A DNA stretch of 64,000 bases from Bdellovibrio bacteriovorus (GCF_001592735.1 NZ_LUKE01000002.1:186001-250000), one strand, 5' to 3'. Shown: positions 17,372 to 27,035, numbered from the stretch's first letter. A program made the numbers and translations. Notes: a model not told the origin generated them from the sequence alone.

Positions 17372-17728
17372 ATGAACGACAACAAAGCCACCCTTGAAGA
17401 AGCGAACGCAGCCATCTCTAAAGGAAACTTTGAAGGGTTTTTGGAATTTTGCGTGGACGATATTATCTGGAATATGATTGGCGATGAATACCTTAAGGGA
17501 AAAGAACAAGTCCGTGCTTGGATGAAAAAGACTTACTCTTCACCGCCTGACTTTAATGCGGCCTCCTGGATCATCCAAGGGGATGTACTGGCAGTCGAAG
17601 GTGACATTACAATTAAAGACACAAATGGAAAGTCTGTTCATTCGAAGTACTGTGACGTTTGGCGATTCAGGGGTGGGAAAATGGCAGAGCTCAATGCTTA
17701 TGCCGTCGAGATCAAGCATTTAGCATAG
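17372..17728 (+). CDS. SnoaL-like / NTF2-fold protein
   Basis: 118 residues, no signal peptide, with the SnoaL-like pattern: a helical start (LEEANAAISKGNFEGFLEFC), then DDIIWNMIGDEYLKGKEQVRAWM, then four beta strands ending CDVWRFRGGKMAELNAYAVE. This alpha+beta cone fold binds small hydrophobic molecules or acts as an isomerase-like enzyme in other proteins. Strong ribosome site (CGGAGGAAGC). Single gene; the role cannot be given. Confidence 0.7.
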   Translation: MNDNKATLEEANAAISKGNFEGFLEFCVDDIIWNMIGDEYLKGKEQVRAWMKKTYSSPPDFNAASWIIQGDVLAVEGDITIKDTNGKSVHSKYCDVWRFRGGKMAELNAYAVEIKHLA

Positions 17729-17852
17729 GAGGTTTTAATGGCTAATCAAAATCCGCGACAAGAAAACACTCGTTAGCCTAGTCTCACCTTTTCGTCAGAG
17801 ATGAGCTTTAAAAAAGGATCCTGTGTTATCTCTTCGGGAGTCGACCTTTAGA

Positions 17853-17929
17853 TGGTCTGCGCGACTGGATTTGAACCAGCGACCTCTTGCACCCCAAGCA
17901 AGTGCTCTACCAAGCTGAGCCACGCGCAG
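17853..17929 (-). tRNA. tRNA-Pro (anticodon GGG)
   Basis: A full cloverleaf reads on the minus strand: acceptor stem CTGCGCG / CGCGCAG, D arm GCTC..GAGC, anticodon stem CTTGC / GCAAG around the loop TTGGGGT (anticodon GGG, reads CCC and CCU), T arm GCTGG / CCAGT with TTCAAAT, discriminator A and an encoded CCA. C1-G72 is usual for bacterial tRNA-Pro. It follows the MerR-type gene, as in the conserved pheST-ihfA-merR-tRNA-Pro order. 77 nt. Confidence 0.95.
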
Positions 17930-17945
17930 ATCGTTTTATAATTTA

Positions 17946-18494
17946 TTAATCAAACATATGACGAATGCGGCGAATATCACTGATCAGATTTTCAACCGAG
18001 TCGTTCATGTTATCTAGCTTATGAATCACTTGGCTCATGTCTTTTTCTTTGCGGACATGGGCTTTGAGTTCTTTCATTGCGTTTCGAGCACCTTCAATCG
18101 AAAAACGATCACGGTGCAAAAGTTTGCGGATCAAAAGCGCATTTTCCACGTCTTTACGCGTGTACATGCGTTGATTATTAGAAGCTTTTTTAGGCTTAAG
18201 AATATCAAACTCGGTTTCCCAATAACGAAGAACGTATTGTTTGATACCAAGAATTTCGGCCACATCGCCGATTTTAAATCCCATCTTATCCGGAATAGCG
18301 TTGATCTCTTCCAACAGCTTGTCATCACAAAGCATCGCGGGAATAGAAAGAGGCGCCGAAGCTGTCAAAGGCATTTCCTTTTCCGCTTCTTCGATGAAAT
18401 CCAAGTGACTGTCCCCTAAAGCTAGCTCCATTTGGGCGCCGTCAGAATCTGACGACGTTTCAAGATCTGCTTCGAGGACTTCAGGATTATTCAT
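17946..18494 (-). CDS. MerR-family transcriptional regulator
   Basis: 182 residues from the ATG at 18494, which overlaps the end of ihfA by eight bases (an earlier in-frame start at 18527 is less likely). After an acidic, low-complexity N-terminus (about 1-60) comes the MerR winged helix at about residues 70-140: KIGDVAEILGIKQYVLRYWE then the wing NNQRMYTRKDVENALLIRKLL. The C-terminal helix (MSQVIHKLDNMNDSVENLI) would pair two subunits in an antiparallel coiled coil. No Cys-rich metal site is visible. This MerR type next to ihfA is common, but the target is not well established. Confidence 0.82.
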   Translation of the reverse strand: MNNPEVLEADLETSSDSDGAQMELALGDSHLDFIEEAEKEMPLTASAPLSIPAMLCDDKLLEEINAIPDKMGFKIGDVAEILGIKQYVLRYWETEFDILKPKKASNNQRMYTRKDVENALLIRKLLHRDRFSIEGARNAMKELKAHVRKEKDMSQVIHKLDNMNDSVENLISDIRRIRHMFD

Positions 18495-18852
18495 TGTCGT
18501 CGTAATCGTCATCGTCATCATCCTCATCTTTTAAGTGAGCATACTCTTCACCATTCAACATCGCCTTCAAGACTTGAGACGGACGGAACGTAAGAACGCG
18601 ACGAGCGGAGATTTTGATTTGCTCACCCGTTTGCGGGTTGCGACCAATTCTTTCGTTTTTTCCACGAACGACAAAGTTACCAAAGCCCGAGATTTTAACT
18701 TTATCCCCGTTTTGCAAAACGTCTTTTAAAGTGTCAAAGCAAAGCTCAACAAGTTCAGACGCTTCCTTTTTCGAGAAACCGATCTTTTGATAGACGTTCT
18801 CTACGATATCGGCCTTAGTCACAGTTGATTTACCTAAGTTTTGGCCCGCCAT
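18487..18852 (-). CDS. ihfA: Integration host factor alpha subunit (HU/IHF family) with acidic tail
   Basis: 121 residues. The body (about 10-100) is a standard HU/IHF fold with KADIVENVYQKIGFSKKEA, GDKVKISGFGNF and the DNA-arm GRNPQTGEQIKISARRVLTFRPS. It has the Pro at the arm tip that kinks DNA. It ends in an unusual tract of 17 residues that are almost all Asp/Glu (DEDDDDDDYDDNE). It lies directly after pheT (about 59 bp) and before merR (overlapping), the usual ihfA place. Ribosome site GGAG. The acidic tail is discussed in findings. Confidence 0.88.
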   Translation of the reverse strand: MAGQNLGKSTVTKADIVENVYQKIGFSKKEASELVELCFDTLKDVLQNGDKVKISGFGNFVVRGKNERIGRNPQTGEQIKISARRVLTFRPSQVLKAMLNGEEYAHLKDEDDDDDDYDDNE

Positions 18853-18911
18853 AATTAGTTTACTCCGTTATATAAGCAAAGCGTATCAACATATTGATAC
18901 TTATCAAGAAT

Positions 18912-21353
18912 TTATCGCACCGAAAGATTAAAATTCTTCTTTAAGCTTTCAAGCACCTTTCCTGTCGTCTCATTGATCTGCGCATCCTGCAGTGTGGCAT
19001 TTTTGTCTTGCAACCAGATACGGATAGCGACGGACTTCTTATCCGCTTCCATCTTTTCACCTTCATACAAGTCAAAAACATCCACATTCACCAATAACGG
19101 CGCTCCCGCCTTGCGAATGTCTTTTAAAACATCGCCGACCTTCAATGATTTCGGCATCACAAACGCGAAATCACGCTCCACCACTTGGAACTTAGAAATA
19201 CTTTGAATGCGATACGGACGAGGTTGACCCTTATAAAGTTGATCTAAATCAAGCTCTGCCAAAGCGGCAGGCACACGGATTTTATTGTCATCCAGTAACA
19301 CCGGATGAAGAGTTCCGATAAAACCCACTTTTTTACCTTCAACCAAAAGCTGCGCGAACTGACCTTGATGCAAGAATCCTGGAACTTCAGCTTTATTGGC
19401 CGGCATCACCCAGGTGTACGATCCAATATTTAAAGACTTCAACAAAACTTCAACCGTTGCTTTAAGTTCAAACACCAACGGAGTTTCTAAAGACTTCGTC
19501 CAAAGATTTTCAGATCTTCCCCAAGCAATCATCGCCAAACGAGAGTTTTCTAAATACCCGCCATCTTCTTTGATTGAAAAAGCATTGCCGATCTCAAACA
19601 AGCGACCCGCCATATTGCCAGCGTGGAAGTTGTAGTTCATGTTTTTAAATAAACCAAAACTTAAAGACGTGCGCATCACGTCCATTTCTTCGTTTAAAGG
19701 ATTCATCAAACGAATCTCTTTAGCCGAAGCCGTTAAACCGGCGGCTTTAAGTGATTCCAATGAACCCAAGAATGCTTTTTCCGCTTTAGATCCCACAAAC
19801 GCAAAGTTAAACGCTTGCTGGAAGCCTTCGGCACGAACCAGTTCACTGGTCGTCCGATTGAGCATAAAGGCTTTATCATGAGCCGAAGGCATTTCTTTAA
19901 ATTCAGGCAGAGCTTCTGGAATATGCTCATAGCCATTTAAGCGCGCATATTCTTCGACCAAATCCATGTCTTGTTCCAAGTCAAAACGGAAGGTCGGTGG
20001 CAAAACTGAAAAACCGTTGCCGGATTTTTCAACCTGACACCCTAAACGCTTCATAAAATCGACAAACTTAAGTTCTTCAGCCTCATAACCTAAGCGGTCA
20101 CTGACTGTTTGGATATCGATACTGACCTTGGCTTTTTTCACGGGATTTGGATAGAAATCATGAGGGTCGCCAAAGGCTTCCCCGCCCGCGACTTGCAAAA
20201 TCAACTGCGTCGCACGGTTTAAACCGCGCAAAGCCCCGTCTGGATCCACGCCCCGAGAAAAGCGGTATCCCGAATCCGTATCAATTCCGTGAGAACGCGA
20301 AGTTTTTCGCGCACTCATTGGCAAAAAGTAAGCGGCTTCCAAAAACACATTGGTAGTTGCTTCAGAAACGCCCGAGTTTTTGCCACCCACAACGCCCGCT
20401 AAACACACCGGACGATTCGCATCGCGAATGGTCAGCTCTTCGCCCGTTAAAGTGATATCTGTCCCATCCAGCGTGGTGAATTTCTCGCCTTTCACGGCTT
20501 TATCAACGATGATTTTCTTTCCACCGATATCGGCAGAATTAAACGCATGCAAAGGCTGCCCCAATTCCATCATCACGTAATTAGTCACGTCGACGATGTT
20601 ATTGATAGAATTCATGCCCACACTTTCTAAGCGTTTCACCAGCCACGATGGCGAAGGACCGACTTTGACTCCCTTGATGTATCTGCCCGTGTAACGAGGA
20701 CACATATCAAAAGCTTTTACTTCTAAAGCGATTTCTTTTTTGGTCGAGCCTGAAGATGTTTTTGGCTCTACAACCGGAGATTTTAATTCCTTACCAAACA
20801 AGCACGCCACTTCGCGGGCTAAGCCAAAATGACTTAAACAATCCGCGCGATTCGGCGTTACTTTTAATTCAAAAGTAATGTCATCATAACCCGCGTATTC
20901 CGCGTAAGGTTTTCCAACCGGCGCATCCGCAGGCAGGATCGCAATCCCGTCAGATTCTTTCGCTAAGCCCAGCTCTTTTAAAGAGCACAGCATTCCCGCA
21001 GAATCAACACCACGCACGGCTGCTTTTTTAATCGCAAAATTCCCGGGCAAAACCGCCCCTGGTAAAGCCACGATCACGCGATCCCCGGTTTTGTGATTTT
21101 GCGCTCCGCAAACGATTTGGTGAACAACACCTTCGCCCGTGGACACACGACACAAAGAAAGTTTATCGGCGTTAGGATGTTTATCTTTTTCTAAGATATG
21201 CCCCACCACCACGTGATGAAAATCCTTCGCGCGATTGGTGATTTCTTCAACCTCTAAGCCTCCCCGAGTTAAAGCTTCCGCTAAAACATCCGGGTTTTGG
21301 AAGAACTCCGTCACATCTACATAATCTTGAAGCCACTTTAAGCTGATTTTCAT
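18912..21353 (-). CDS. pheT: Phenylalanyl-tRNA synthetase beta subunit
   Basis: 813 residues, near the usual 790-800. Domains visible in order: OB-type tRNA-binding domain (from about 45, [20 protein letters not shown]), B3/4 region (about 215-385, with [22 protein letters not shown] just before), B5 ([14 protein letters not shown]...[21 protein letters not shown], about 400-490), catalytic-like core, and the ferredoxin-fold anticodon-binding domain at the C-terminus (about 720-813, starting [13 protein letters not shown]). It pairs with PheS to charge tRNA-Phe. Its ATG overlaps the pheS stop (ATGA), so translation is coupled. Confidence 0.97.
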   Translation of the reverse strand: MKISLKWLQDYVDVTEFFQNPDVLAEALTRGGLEVEEITNRAKDFHHVVVGHILEKDKHPNADKLSLCRVSTGEGVVHQIVCGAQNHKTGDRVIVALPGAVLPGNFAIKKAAVRGVDSAGMLCSLKELGLAKESDGIAILPADAPVGKPYAEYAGYDDITFELKVTPNRADCLSHFGLAREVACLFGKELKSPVVEPKTSSGSTKKEIALEVKAFDMCPRYTGRYIKGVKVGPSPSWLVKRLESVGMNSINNIVDVTNYVMMELGQPLHAFNSADIGGKKIIVDKAVKGEKFTTLDGTDITLTGEELTIRDANRPVCLAGVVGGKNSGVSEATTNVFLEAAYFLPMSARKTSRSHGIDTDSGYRFSRGVDPDGALRGLNRATQLILQVAGGEAFGDPHDFYPNPVKKAKVSIDIQTVSDRLGYEAEELKFVDFMKRLGCQVEKSGNGFSVLPPTFRFDLEQDMDLVEEYARLNGYEHIPEALPEFKEMPSAHDKAFMLNRTTSELVRAEGFQQAFNFAFVGSKAEKAFLGSLESLKAAGLTASAKEIRLMNPLNEEMDVMRTSLSFGLFKNMNYNFHAGNMAGRLFEIGNAFSIKEDGGYLENSRLAMIAWGRSENLWTKSLETPLVFELKATVEVLLKSLNIGSYTWVMPANKAEVPGFLHQGQFAQLLVEGKKVGFIGTLHPVLLDDNKIRVPAALAELDLDQLYKGQPRPYRIQSISKFQVVERDFAFVMPKSLKVGDVLKDIRKAGAPLLVNVDVFDLYEGEKMEADKKSVAIRIWLQDKNATLQDAQINETTGKVLESLKKNFNLSVR

Positions 21354-22375
21354 TTTACAAACTGCCTTAAAAATCTAACATCATTTTCGGGGAATAAACG
21401 AATATCTTCGATGCCGTATTTAATGATCGCCATGCGCTCAATTCCAAAACCAAACGCAAAACCTTGCCACTTTGGATATTCAATTTTCGCCGCTTGGAAC
21501 ACTTTGGGATTTACCAAACCACAACCACCGATCTCGATCCAACCTGATTGTTTACACAAAGAACACCCTTTGCCTTTGCAAATCGGACAAGAGCAGTCCA
21601 CTTCGGCTGAAGGTTCAGTGAACGGGAAAAAGCTCGGGCGGAAACGAGTTTTCAGACCTGGCCCAAAAAACTCTCGCACAAAAAAGCTGATCGTCCCTTT
21701 AAGATCCGCCATAGAGACTTTCTCATCCACGCACAAAGCTTCAATCTGATGAAAGTTCGGCAAGTGAGAGATATCACTGTCTGAACGAAACACCGGCCCT
21801 GTACCAATCACGCGCAGGGGAAGTTTTTCGGTTTCTAACGAATGAATCTGGATGGGGGATGTGTGCGTACGCAAAACATGCGATTTATCGATATAAAATG
21901 TGTCTTGCATATCACGCGCGGGATGGTCCGCCGGGATATTGAGAGCTTCAAAGTTATAATAGTCCTTTTCGATCAGGGGTCCGGTGCGGATGCTGTACCC
22001 AAGGCGCGCCATCACGGTGAAGATCTCTTCGGTCACGATGTGCACGGGGTGCTGAGTGCCCTTAAAACGGCTCATCGCTGGCAAAGTCATGTCGATTTCT
22101 TCAGCGGCCATTTTGCTTGAAATCTCTTTTTTCTTTAAAGCTTCTTCAGCCTCTGTATAGGCCTGCTCTAAAAGGGCCTTCACCTCATTCACTTTTTTTC
22201 CAAAAAGGGGTTTCTCTTCCTTAGGAAGAGAGGCCATCTCTTTCATGATTTCGGTTAAGGAACCGCTTTTTCCCAGGTATTGGACCTTCAGGTCATAGAG
22301 TTCTTTAGAGCTAGGAGCCGCTTTAATGGCTGTCAGTGCTGCGTCTTTGATAGATTCTAGTTTGGTCGTCGACAT
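21350..22375 (-). CDS. pheS: Phenylalanyl-tRNA synthetase alpha subunit
   Basis: 341 residues. N-terminal coiled coil (about 1-90, [20 protein letters not shown] at its end), then the class II core: motif 2 in [31 protein letters not shown] and motif 3 in [24 protein letters not shown]. Cys-rich segment [14 protein letters not shown] (about 255-270) is a zinc-ribbon-like insert seen in some PheS. It ends with an ATGA overlap into pheT. First gene of the pheST-ihfA-merR unit, so the promoter lies in the 70-bp gap to the divergent RsmG-like gene. Confidence 0.97.
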   Translation of the reverse strand: MSTTKLESIKDAALTAIKAAPSSKELYDLKVQYLGKSGSLTEIMKEMASLPKEEKPLFGKKVNEVKALLEQAYTEAEEALKKKEISSKMAAEEIDMTLPAMSRFKGTQHPVHIVTEEIFTVMARLGYSIRTGPLIEKDYYNFEALNIPADHPARDMQDTFYIDKSHVLRTHTSPIQIHSLETEKLPLRVIGTGPVFRSDSDISHLPNFHQIEALCVDEKVSMADLKGTISFFVREFFGPGLKTRFRPSFFPFTEPSAEVDCSCPICKGKGCSLCKQSGWIEIGGCGLVNPKVFQAAKIEYPKWQGFAFGFGIERMAIIKYGIEDIRLFPENDVRFLRQFVK

Positions 22376-22488
22376 AGGGTCTCATAATCACCCCAGAACC
22401 TCGTATTTTCAAGGTTTTAGCTTTTACACACGGTGCAGAAAAAAGCTTGAGCTTTCATATCTTTAGTCCTATGGTGACCCGGCTCTTT

Positions 22489-23373
22489 ATGGCGCATAAG
22501 AATAAAACCAATTACAGTCCCTACAAAGCTCGTCAAGAGGCCAAACACAAGGCCATGGGCACTGATCCGTCCCTACTCCGGCAGAGCCGGAGTGAATCAG
22601 GCCAAGGACGCCATAAAAAACCTGAAACCATCTATGAACTGCCAGAAGCCAATGACCGACTTGCTGATGTTTTCCGCAATCATGGGTTTGATATGGTTTC
22701 CCATTCGCAACGCCAACAATTAGCGCACTTTTATCGCCTTTTGATGTTGAATCAGGAAAAAGAGAACTTCACGCGTTTGCTCAAACTTCGCGATGTCGCC
22801 ATTAAACACTTTATCGACTCGATCATCATTTTAAAACACACTGAACTGCAGTTCCCATTGCTAGATGTTGGCACCGGCCCGGGCTTTCCGGGGATTCCGC
22901 TTAAAATCATGTTCCCTGAAGAACAAATTCTTTTAGGAGAAGGTGTGCAGCGCCGTGTGGAGTTCTTAAAGCATGTACGCTCTGAAATGGGTCTAAAAAA
23001 TCTTGATATTTTGGGCCGCAATATCAATCGTCACTGTGTCTACCCGATTCGCGGGGCGATCACGCGTGCGGTGGAAGACATCGGCAATACCTTGGGTAAT
23101 GTGATCAACGGCCTGCAAATTGGCGGGCGCGTTTATTTCATGAAAGGCCCCGGGGTTGATCCAGAAATTGCCGCCGCAAAAAAAGAGTGGTCTGAATACT
23201 ATAAACTTGTTCAAGACGTGGCTTACACTTTGCCAGAGACTCCGCATGAACGTCGCCTTGTCGTGTATGAAAAGATCAAACACCAAGAACTGCCGTTAGA
23301 GGACGAAGGCGAAGAGCTTTTGATGGATGAACTTTCGGGTGAAGAAAAACGCCGTTGGAGCCAGTACAAATGA
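22489..23373 (+). CDS. RsmG-like 16S rRNA methyltransferase
   Basis: About 294 residues from the ATG at 22489; in-frame ATG at 22471 and TTG at 22447 are also possible and no strong ribosome site decides. After a basic N-terminal extension (about 1-80) comes an RsmG-type SAM domain: LLDVGTGPGFPGIPLKIMFPE (motif I), MLNQEKENFTRLLKLRDVAIKHFIDSI (the 'n.t.......v...H..DSl' signature), and RVYFMKGPG. RsmG (GidB) methylates N7 of G527. RsmG is normally about 210 residues; the extension at both ends makes this a longer paralogue, so I leave the symbol out. It overlaps the next gene by four bases (ATGA). Confidence 0.8.
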   Translation: MAHKNKTNYSPYKARQEAKHKAMGTDPSLLRQSRSESGQGRHKKPETIYELPEANDRLADVFRNHGFDMVSHSQRQQLAHFYRLLMLNQEKENFTRLLKLRDVAIKHFIDSIIILKHTELQFPLLDVGTGPGFPGIPLKIMFPEEQILLGEGVQRRVEFLKHVRSEMGLKNLDILGRNINRHCVYPIRGAITRAVEDIGNTLGNVINGLQIGGRVYFMKGPGVDPEIAAAKKEWSEYYKLVQDVAYTLPETPHERRLVVYEKIKHQELPLEDEGEELLMDELSGEEKRRWSQYK

Positions 23374-24497
23374 GCTCTTCGGCATTAAGCATTTCTTTAG
23401 AAATCATTCGTTTGCTTATTCGCAAAGGCGACTTGCACGAAGCCCGCGTCAAAGCGGAAGACGCGATGAAAGACGCGCTGATATTAAAAGACCGCGCGCA
23501 GTGGCTCGAGGCCACGAGATTATTTTTCCAATGCTGCCAAGAACTTGAAGAGCTAGGCTTAGCACAAATTCCAATGGAAGCCGTGATCAGCTTCTTAGTT
23601 TCCGCGCAAGACACCAAACTCCAAGCTCAAGCGGAAACTTTAATCAGCTCTTGGTTACTAGCCTTAGGCAAAAAAGAAGAATGCCACGACTATGTTCAGT
23701 CGGCGATCAACAAAGCCACCGGCATTCAAGATTTTGACACGTTAGCGCGGGCTCTAACAATCTATGCTGCTTCCTTGCTGTATGACGCTCAGAATTTTAA
23801 GACCGCTCTTATTCAATTAGATAAACTCAACACGATCCTCGATGGCCTGCAACAGCCAGAAATGCAGCTGACCGCAAATCTTTTGCGCAGTTATATTTAC
23901 ACCCAAAGAGGCCAAACTGATTTAGCCTTGCCCCTTTTATGGGCGACTTACGAGCAAGCCAAGGTTCACGGTTTTCACCTTTTGATTTCTTCAATCTTAG
24001 CGCAAATTGCTCGCGTCTATCGCGATCAAAAACAGCTTGAAGAATATCGTATTTACGCTGATGTTGCCTTACGAGGCCTAGACAGAGCTAAAACCCCGCG
24101 CGTGTACAAATTGGTTCATGCCTCCTGCCCGCCGCTCAAAGAGCAAAAAGCGTCGCTTTATGATTTCCATATTGATGAGAAATCGCGCACCGTGCGTGAG
24201 CGCAGCAAAGGCAAAATTGATTTTAAAAATCAGCACATCCTTTTTGAAATGGCTTTGTTATTTATTAAAAATCCAGGTCATCGTTTCAACAAGGAAGAGT
24301 TATCAAAATCTATCTGGAATCAAACATATTCCCCAGATCTTCACGATAACCTGATTTACGTTTCCATTAAAAGATTGAGAACATTGCTGGAACCCGATCT
24401 TGAAAGTCCAAAATACATCTTAAGAGATCGCAAAGGTTATTATTTTAATCCCCAATCAATTGTTCAATTTAGAACTTCTGAGGAGGTCACGTTATGA
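23370..24497 (+). CDS. TPR-like protein with C-terminal OmpR-type winged helix
   Basis: 375 residues from the ATG at 23370, which overlaps the previous stop by four bases (ATGA). The first 230 residues are helical pairs of the TPR/SARP type (SISLEIIRLLIRKGDLHEAR, QRGQTDLALPLLWATYEQA). The last 95 hold an OmpR/PhoB-like winged helix: FNKEELSKSIWNQTYSPDLH, DNLIYVSIKRLRTLLEPD, then the wing YILRDRKGYYFNP. This order (TPR then wHTH) is the reverse of most SARP regulators, so it may sense protein partners rather than phosphorylation; there is no receiver domain. Tight operon with the methyltransferase and the exported protein downstream. Confidence 0.78.
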   Translation: MSSSALSISLEIIRLLIRKGDLHEARVKAEDAMKDALILKDRAQWLEATRLFFQCCQELEELGLAQIPMEAVISFLVSAQDTKLQAQAETLISSWLLALGKKEECHDYVQSAINKATGIQDFDTLARALTIYAASLLYDAQNFKTALIQLDKLNTILDGLQQPEMQLTANLLRSYIYTQRGQTDLALPLLWATYEQAKVHGFHLLISSILAQIARVYRDQKQLEEYRIYADVALRGLDRAKTPRVYKLVHASCPPLKEQKASLYDFHIDEKSRTVRERSKGKIDFKNQHILFEMALLFIKNPGHRFNKEELSKSIWNQTYSPDLHDNLIYVSIKRLRTLLEPDLESPKYILRDRKGYYFNPQSIVQFRTSEEVTL

Positions 24498-24940
24498 AAT
24501 CCTTAATCCTGGCACTTTTCCTAGTAGGATTCACTCCGGCGCTTGCTGGTCCGGGTGACGACCCCATCTTTCCTTGGCCAACCGGCATTGAAACAAGACA
24601 GCTGATTGCGGAAGATATCACCGGTGACTGGGTGGCTTATGCTTATTCGGGCATGGATACGTTTTATATTCACTTTGAATCTGAAGCGAGCAGCCCTCAC
24701 CGCATCCAAGTTTTAGTCAAACCCGCAAATAAATCTTATGAGGATGGCAAACCTCGTCTGGGTATCGGCTACTGGGGCCGCCACCTTTTCTGGGGCCATA
24801 TTTCGATGGATGGGGAACGTTACACGCGCATGGTGATTTATCGTGAACATGGTGTCCTAAAAATGCGTATCGAAAAACCTTTCAAACAAGGTTATTACGA
24901 TTTACGTCTTGAAAGATGGCCCTGGGGTAAACCTCTGTGA
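24494..24940 (+). CDS. Small exported protein in a methyltransferase operon
   Basis: 148 residues, translationally coupled on both sides (ATGA at 24494, GTGA at 24937). Signal peptide MKSLILALFLVGFTPALA, mature start GPGDDPIFPWPTG. The mature part is aromatic and beta-rich with many Trp, Tyr and His (LGIGYWGRHLFWGHIS, MVIYREHGVLKMRIE), no Cys. It may be a small beta-sandwich. No family recognised. An exported protein between a regulator and an RNA methyltransferase is an odd context, but the overlaps show they are cotranslated. Confidence 0.7.
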   Translation: MKSLILALFLVGFTPALAGPGDDPIFPWPTGIETRQLIAEDITGDWVAYAYSGMDTFYIHFESEASSPHRIQVLVKPANKSYEDGKPRLGIGYWGRHLFWGHISMDGERYTRMVIYREHGVLKMRIEKPFKQGYYDLRLERWPWGKPL

Positions 24941-25701
24941 TCGAAATAAGCTCTAAAAGCAACGATCACTTTAAGCGTTGGGTCGATATTTCTTCGGCCC
25001 GCGGAATTAAAAAACACGGCGAATTCATCTTGATGGGTGAAAAGCTGATCGAAGAATTTTTAAAAAATCCACACATCAAAGTTAAAGGCGAAATCCTGCA
25101 CGAAGACCTCAAATCTGTGTGCATGGTCACCCCGGCTTTTAAGGGCCAACGCATCCCCATTTACAAGCTTCCCAAAGCGATGTTTAATGAAGTCGATGTT
25201 GTGGGAACTCACTATAATCTTTTGGTGTTAGAAGCCGCCCCCATTGAATCCCTTGCCTCTTCACAAAAAGTGGAAGGTTTAGAAGTTGTCGCTCCGTTAG
25301 GAGATCCCGCCAATCTGGGTGCGATGGCGCGTTCGGCTTTGGCTTTTGGCGCTAGCAAATTGATTTTGACGGAAGAAACCTGCAATCCCTATCACCCGAA
25401 AGCGATTAAAGCTTCCGCTGGCGCCTTATTAAAATTGCCACTTTACAAAACATCCTCATTTTCTAGCTTCTTGCAGAGCAACGAAGAGCTTTTTGCCTTA
25501 GACATGAAGGGCGAAAATGTAGGAAACTTTAAATGGCCCAAAGACTTACGTTTAGCCGTAGGTGAAGAAGGTCCCGGTTTTAGTGGAATGAAAGGTTTAA
25601 AACGTCTTTCAGTTCCGACGTTGGATGTAGAGTCGTTAAACGCCACCGTCGCTGCCAGTATCGCGTTTTTTACGTATGCTTCTCAGCACTCAAAGGTCTG
25701 A
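24937..25701 (+). CDS. SpoU/TrmH-family RNA 2'-O-methyltransferase
   Basis: 254 residues with a GTG start overlapping the previous stop (GTGA). N-terminal substrate-binding domain (about 1-105, ISSARGIKKHGEFILMGEKL), then the SPOUT knot: motif 1 GDPANLGAMARSALAFGA, motif 2 LAVGEEGPGFSG and motif 3 SLNATVAASIAFFTY. The Asn in GDPANLG and the Glu pair fit TrmH/RlmB-type enzymes, which methylate ribose 2'-OH in tRNA or 23S rRNA. The exact target cannot be read from the sequence. Last gene of the operon that begins at 22489. Confidence 0.9.
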   Translation: MIEISSKSNDHFKRWVDISSARGIKKHGEFILMGEKLIEEFLKNPHIKVKGEILHEDLKSVCMVTPAFKGQRIPIYKLPKAMFNEVDVVGTHYNLLVLEAAPIESLASSQKVEGLEVVAPLGDPANLGAMARSALAFGASKLILTEETCNPYHPKAIKASAGALLKLPLYKTSSFSSFLQSNEELFALDMKGENVGNFKWPKDLRLAVGEEGPGFSGMKGLKRLSVPTLDVESLNATVAASIAFFTYASQHSKV

Positions 25702-25726
25702 AAACTTTCAAGCGAAAGGATACCTT

Positions 25727-26089
25727 ATGAAGTCTCTTTTTATCGCTCTAGTCATGATAGGCTCTGTTGCACACGCAAAAAATATCGAATGCTCCCGCAG
25801 CCAAGCGCTCAATATGGTGAAGGCTTCTCAGCCAAAACTCTATAACGACTACCTTGAAATGACCCATCAGCAGGAAGAAGAGATCCTCTCTTTCGGTGAC
25901 TTTAAAAAGGAAACGGAGACTCTTGCCTCTCGTTGTGCGGATGCGGACTGTAAAACCCATGGTTTTTCCAGCCGCTCTTTTGCCGAGCACTCTTGCCAAG
26001 CTTATGTGAACTGCCGCTTTTACGTGGACGTGAATTCCTGCGGCCCTAACGATAAAGCCGCTATTTATTTTGAGATTGATCCGGAATAG
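25727..26089 (+). CDS. Small exported cysteine-containing protein
   Basis: 120 residues from the ATG at 25727, with AAAGGA at good distance and a signal peptide at once (MKSLFIALVMIGSVAHA). An upstream start at 25676 lies inside the SpoU gene and is rejected. The mature part has six Cys (IECSRS, SRCADADCK, HSCQAYVNC, NSCGPN), enough for three disulfides, and ends with ten mostly acidic residues. It runs up to the stop of the convergent methyltransferase with one base between. No family recognised. Confidence 0.65.
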   Translation: MKSLFIALVMIGSVAHAKNIECSRSQALNMVKASQPKLYNDYLEMTHQQEEEILSFGDFKKETETLASRCADADCKTHGFSSRSFAEHSCQAYVNCRFYVDVNSCGPNDKAAIYFEIDPE

Positions 26090-26090
26090 A

Positions 26091-27035
26091 TCAACTTTTT
26101 CTCAAGACCAATCCCACAGCCGCGATTCTTTCCACCTCGCGGTAGGGCTCTTGGGACATTTCTTCTCCAAATATATCAGGATCAATTTCTTCATAACTTA
26201 ATTGATATCCCGTCGGGGGTATTATGTTTTTGACCTCATTTAAAAACATATCTTTTCCGTTGACGATGCAGCTGCCGGTGTAAAGGGCCAGGATGCCGTC
26301 GTGATTTAGACGATTTAGATATCCAAGACTTTCCTGCACGATTTTTAAGGCGATCTCGGCCCCGTACTGGCCGCCGCCATCACGATATTTTCTTTTTTGT
26401 TCATCCATAATGAAGGGTGGATTGGCAATAAGGACATCGGCACCGTGGGGCGCATTTTTTAAAACGTCGGACTGATAAAACTCGACATTCGGGCACGCAT
26501 TTAAAATCGCGTTGGCTTTGGCAAAAACCAGGGCTGATTCGCTGACATCACAAAGGGCTTGGGCGTCGATACGATCACTCAGCGACAAGGCCCCCACGCC
26601 CGATCCACAGCCAATGTCTAAAACTTTGTTACCCGAGGTGATATGACGCTTTAAAAAACTCACAAACCTATAAGAATCAGGTCCGAAAAACACCGACGTT
26701 TCTTGATCCGTGGGAAAAGAAGAGTGAGCGTAAATATTTTTATCCAAAGTTGAAAAGCGAAGGCGGCTTTTTATTTTCCCGTTTTCAGAATCTAATAAAT
26801 CTGAGTTTCGTAAAATTGACACAAGCTCCATCGGCAAGACATCAGGCTTTACACTTCGGTTCCATCCGAAAAATTCTCTCAATGCCAGCTTTGGGTCTTC
26901 AAGATTCATTTTGTTAAAAGGACGCGCCAACACACGACGATGCGTTTCTGGCGTCACGGTCGTAAATTCATAACCTTGCGCGCGCAGATATTCACCCACT
27001 TGAATGACGATTTGAGGATTCATCAAAGTCATCAT
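26091..27035 (-). CDS. Class I SAM-dependent methyltransferase with NPPF motif
   Basis: 314 residues. The SAM core is plain from about residue 135: KVLDIGCGSGVGALSLS (motif I), CDVSESALVFAKANA (motif II), and the active-site NPPF (ADVLIANPPFIMDEQ), the mark of HemK/PrmC and N6-adenine or guanine-N2 (RsmC-like) methyltransferases. The N-terminal 130 residues are a separate domain. The target is uncertain: glutamine in a release factor, or a base in rRNA. It starts directly after the stop of the amidinotransferase-type gene upstream with no gap, so the two are cotranscribed. Confidence 0.8.
   Translation of the reverse strand: MMTLMNPQIVIQVGEYLRAQGYEFTTVTPETHRRVLARPFNKMNLEDPKLALREFFGWNRSVKPDVLPMELVSILRNSDLLDSENGKIKSRLRFSTLDKNIYAHSSFPTDQETSVFFGPDSYRFVSFLKRHITSGNKVLDIGCGSGVGALSLSDRIDAQALCDVSESALVFAKANAILNACPNVEFYQSDVLKNAPHGADVLIANPPFIMDEQKRKYRDGGGQYGAEIALKIVQESLGYLNRLNHDGILALYTGSCIVNGKDMFLNEVKNIIPPTGYQLSYEEIDPDIFGEEMSQEPYREVERIAAVGLVLRKS

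Noticed and set aside
17821-17853. Terminator for tRNA-Pro
   Set aside because: Only a tiny CTC-TTCG-GAG hairpin is visible downstream of the CCA end, not convincing.
22376-22457. Short minus-strand ORF before pheS (MKAQAFFCTVCKS) as a Phe leader peptide
   Set aside because: Only two Phe codons, no T-rich attenuator stem follows, and it overlaps the start of the divergent gene; attenuation is not supported.
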